A DNA stretch of 64,000 nucleotides, taken from assembly GCA_027077805.1 (NCBI GenBank), contig JALWTS010000031.1, forward strand, positions 123,389-187,388, in the 5' to 3' direction. Below, in pieces: positions 62,795 to 64,000 of this stretch (position 1 is the first letter of the stretch; each line of letters opens with the position of its first letter). This DNA comes from Gammaproteobacteria bacterium. GTDB taxonomy: Bacteria > Pseudomonadota > Gammaproteobacteria > JABHGC01. The notes under the pieces were generated by a model, which did no database searches, was not told where the DNA came from, and saw only the letters and a list, made by a program, of their open reading frames with translations. The translations under genes were made by a program, and so were the position numbers.

Positions 62795-63751
62795 TTAAAC
62801 CCTTTCCCAAGCAAAACTCATTACATCACGAATATGCTGAGATTGTGTCATGATCATTAGCAATCGATCCAATCCTAAAGCAACGCCGGAACATTCAGGT
62901 AAGCCTGAAGTTAACGCGTCCAATAAACATTGATCATAAGGCAATAACGGCTTTTGCGACTGTTGACGTTGATATAAATCGTGTTGAAACCGTTGTCGTT
63001 GCTGCTCAGCATCTTGCAATTCAGAAAAACCATTCGCAAGCTCTATACCATTAATATACAGTTCAAACCGTTTTGCCACTGACTTTGTTTCATCTATTTT
63101 CGCTAAACTCGCTTGAGAAGCAGGATAATCATAAACAAATGTTAATTGTTGCTGACCTAAATGCCTTTCAATGCCATGACTAAATAATAAGTGTAGCCAA
63201 AAATCTTTATCCTTTGGCTGATTTTTAGCCATATCGACAAAATTGATGGTTTTTTGAGCAATTTGGGATAGCTTATTGACATCAATATTTAAAGGGTCGA
63301 TCCCAAAATAATCTAAAAATAACTGCTGATAACGATACATTTGCACAGGATAACGCAGTGTTGATACCTGATAAATTAATGCAACGACCTCTTGCATTAA
63401 CTGTTGCTCATCAATATCAACATGATACCATTCTAACAAACTAAACTCAGGGTTATGATAGCGTCCCACTTCTTCTTGACGAAACACCTTTGCGATTTGA
63501 TAAATGGAACCATAACCAGCCGATAATAAACGTTTCATAAAAAATTCAGGTGATGTATGTAAATAAAACATTTCACCATATTGCTGAGTATCAAATGAAT
63601 CAATCATTGGATCGACATTGGCAAATCGAGACAAAACAGGGGTTTCCACTTCCAGTATATCGCGTTGGTTAAAAAATTGGCGAATATTTGCTAAAAGTTT
63701 TGCTCGTATCACTAAAACATCTTGACTTGCAGACGGTTGCCAGTTCGCCAT
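62795..63751 (-). CDS. epmA: Elongation factor P--(R)-beta-lysine ligase (EpmA)
   Basis: A 318-residue class II lysyl-tRNA synthetase-like protein without an anticodon domain. It has VETPVLSRFANVDPMIDSF, YLHTSPEFFMKRLL, VFRQEEVGRYHNPEFSLLEW and ECSGVALGLDRLLMI. EpmA attaches (R)-beta-lysine to EF-P, which then prevents ribosome stalling at polyproline. It lies 40 nt downstream of efp, consistent with shared transcription. Confidence 0.97.
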   Translation of the reverse strand: MANWQPSASQDVLVIRAKLLANIRQFFNQRDILEVETPVLSRFANVDPMIDSFDTQQYGEMFYLHTSPEFFMKRLLSAGYGSIYQIAKVFRQEEVGRYHNPEFSLLEWYHVDIDEQQLMQEVVALIYQVSTLRYPVQMYRYQQLFLDYFGIDPLNIDVNKLSQIAQKTINFVDMAKNQPKDKDFWLHLLFSHGIERHLGQQQLTFVYDYPASQASLAKIDETKSVAKRFELYINGIELANGFSELQDAEQQRQRFQHDLYQRQQSQKPLLPYDQCLLDALTSGLPECSGVALGLDRLLMIMTQSQHIRDVMSFAWERV

Positions 63752-63791
63752 AACAACTTATCATTCACTAAAATTTTAATAATGATTTAAT

Positions 63792-64000
63792 TTATTCTTC
63801 TTTTGCCGTTTTAGCTCTTGCCGCATATTCTGCGGTTCTCGTATCCACTTTAATTAACTCATCTGTTTGAACAAACAAAGGGACTCTCACCACCGCACCT
63901 GTTTCTAAGGTTGCAGGTTTCCCGCCCCCCCCCGCAGTATCCCCCCCCACCCCCGGGTCTGTCTCAGTAATTTTTAATACCACAAAATTTGGCGCCGCAA
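63792..64000 (-). CDS. efp: Elongation factor P (partial, N-terminus beyond right edge)
   Basis: The last 69 codons of [51 protein letters not shown]. The frame continues to the right edge. EF-P relieves stalling at Pro-Pro-X motifs and is modified by the adjacent epmA product. The stretch 63921-63957 has runs of 7-10 C on the plus strand, in strong contrast to the AT-rich surroundings. Here the protein reads [14 protein letters not shown] where the family has PGVRGDTASGGxKP-type sequence. The frame is intact but the bases are suspect. Confidence 0.92.
   Translation of the reverse strand, partial: AAPNFVVLKITETDPGVGGDTAGGGGKPATLETGAVVRVPLFVQTDELIKVDTRTAEYAARAKTAKEE

Noticed and set aside
1..64000. 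tRNA, rRNA, tmRNA or complete insertion sequences
   Set aside because: No cloverleaf, rRNA core sequence, transposase or terminal inverted repeats were recognised anywhere in the intergenic regions.

Overview
The window comes from an AT-rich gammaproteobacterium that oxidises sulfur, most likely a filamentous Beggiatoa/Thiothrix-type member of the Thiotrichales. The evidence is a Gly/Tyr/Pro-rich sulfur-globule protein, a heavy load of membrane sensor kinases, an exosortase-type (PEP-CTERM) protein, type IV pilus machinery, and the usual gammaproteobacterial blocks leuS-lptE-holA, efp-epmA and prkA-yeaH-ycgB. Genus assignment is inference; no rRNA, tRNA or CRISPR array was found.

Layout. 1-4.3 kb (minus): leuS-lptE-holA-proA housekeeping block. 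4.3-10.6 kb: a PAS-GGDEF protein with a degenerate EAL domain, a small acidic protein, a PCu(A)C copper chaperone, the 5' piece of a dead group II intron, psd, and a transmembrane HAMP-Ser/Thr kinase. 10.8-12.4 kb: the remains of a type III-A CRISPR-Cas operon in which csm1, csm2, csm3 and csm4 are all shortened by internal deletions but keep their order. 12.4-15.1 kb: a cupredoxin lipoprotein, a frameshifted outer-membrane barrel and the sulfur-globule protein. 15.3-28.9 kb: a 7TMR-DISM kinase, parE, the prkA-yeaH-ycgB stress operon, a secreted catalase-fold protein, the remnant of a barrel gene, and a histidine kinase with a dual-receiver regulator. 29-33.1 kb (minus): thioredoxin, CBS, SPFH, a secreted unknown, a periplasmic Hsp20-like protein and a Nudix hydrolase.

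33.3-51.1 kb is the most interesting part, a Ter-type stress island in two arms. The first arm is a plus-strand run: exported 5'-nucleotidase, PRTase-TRSP protein, StiP-family protein, HAD phosphatase and a 922-residue 7TMR-DISM hybrid kinase. The last four overlap at their ends. The kinase has Arg where the phospho-accepting His should be. The second arm has a tail-anchored Ser/Thr kinase with four tandem helical repeats, a PP2C phosphatase, a zinc-ribbon/FHA protein and a radical SAM enzyme, all on the minus strand. After a di-haem peroxidase and an M48 protease it continues with two near-identical TerD proteins, TerB and a third TerD. This resembles the known pattern of Ter systems: a nucleoside-like metabolite module plus kinase/phosphatase/FHA signalling plus TerD/TerB effectors. 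The membrane 7TMR-DISM pseudokinase and the exported nucleotidase as operon partners appear unusual. Between the arms is a PEP-CTERM gene with a clear sigma-54 promoter and three 17-bp repeated upstream sites.

51.2-64 kb: PilU, a class V aminotransferase, SCO1/SenC, a MoxR ATPase with a metallopeptidase-vWA partner, mobB-moeA, an HPt protein, a WaaP/InaA-type kinase, a double cyclic-nucleotide-binding/rhodanese protein, a REC-PAS-histidine kinase, epmA and the 3' part of efp, which contains anomalous poly-G runs at the window edge.
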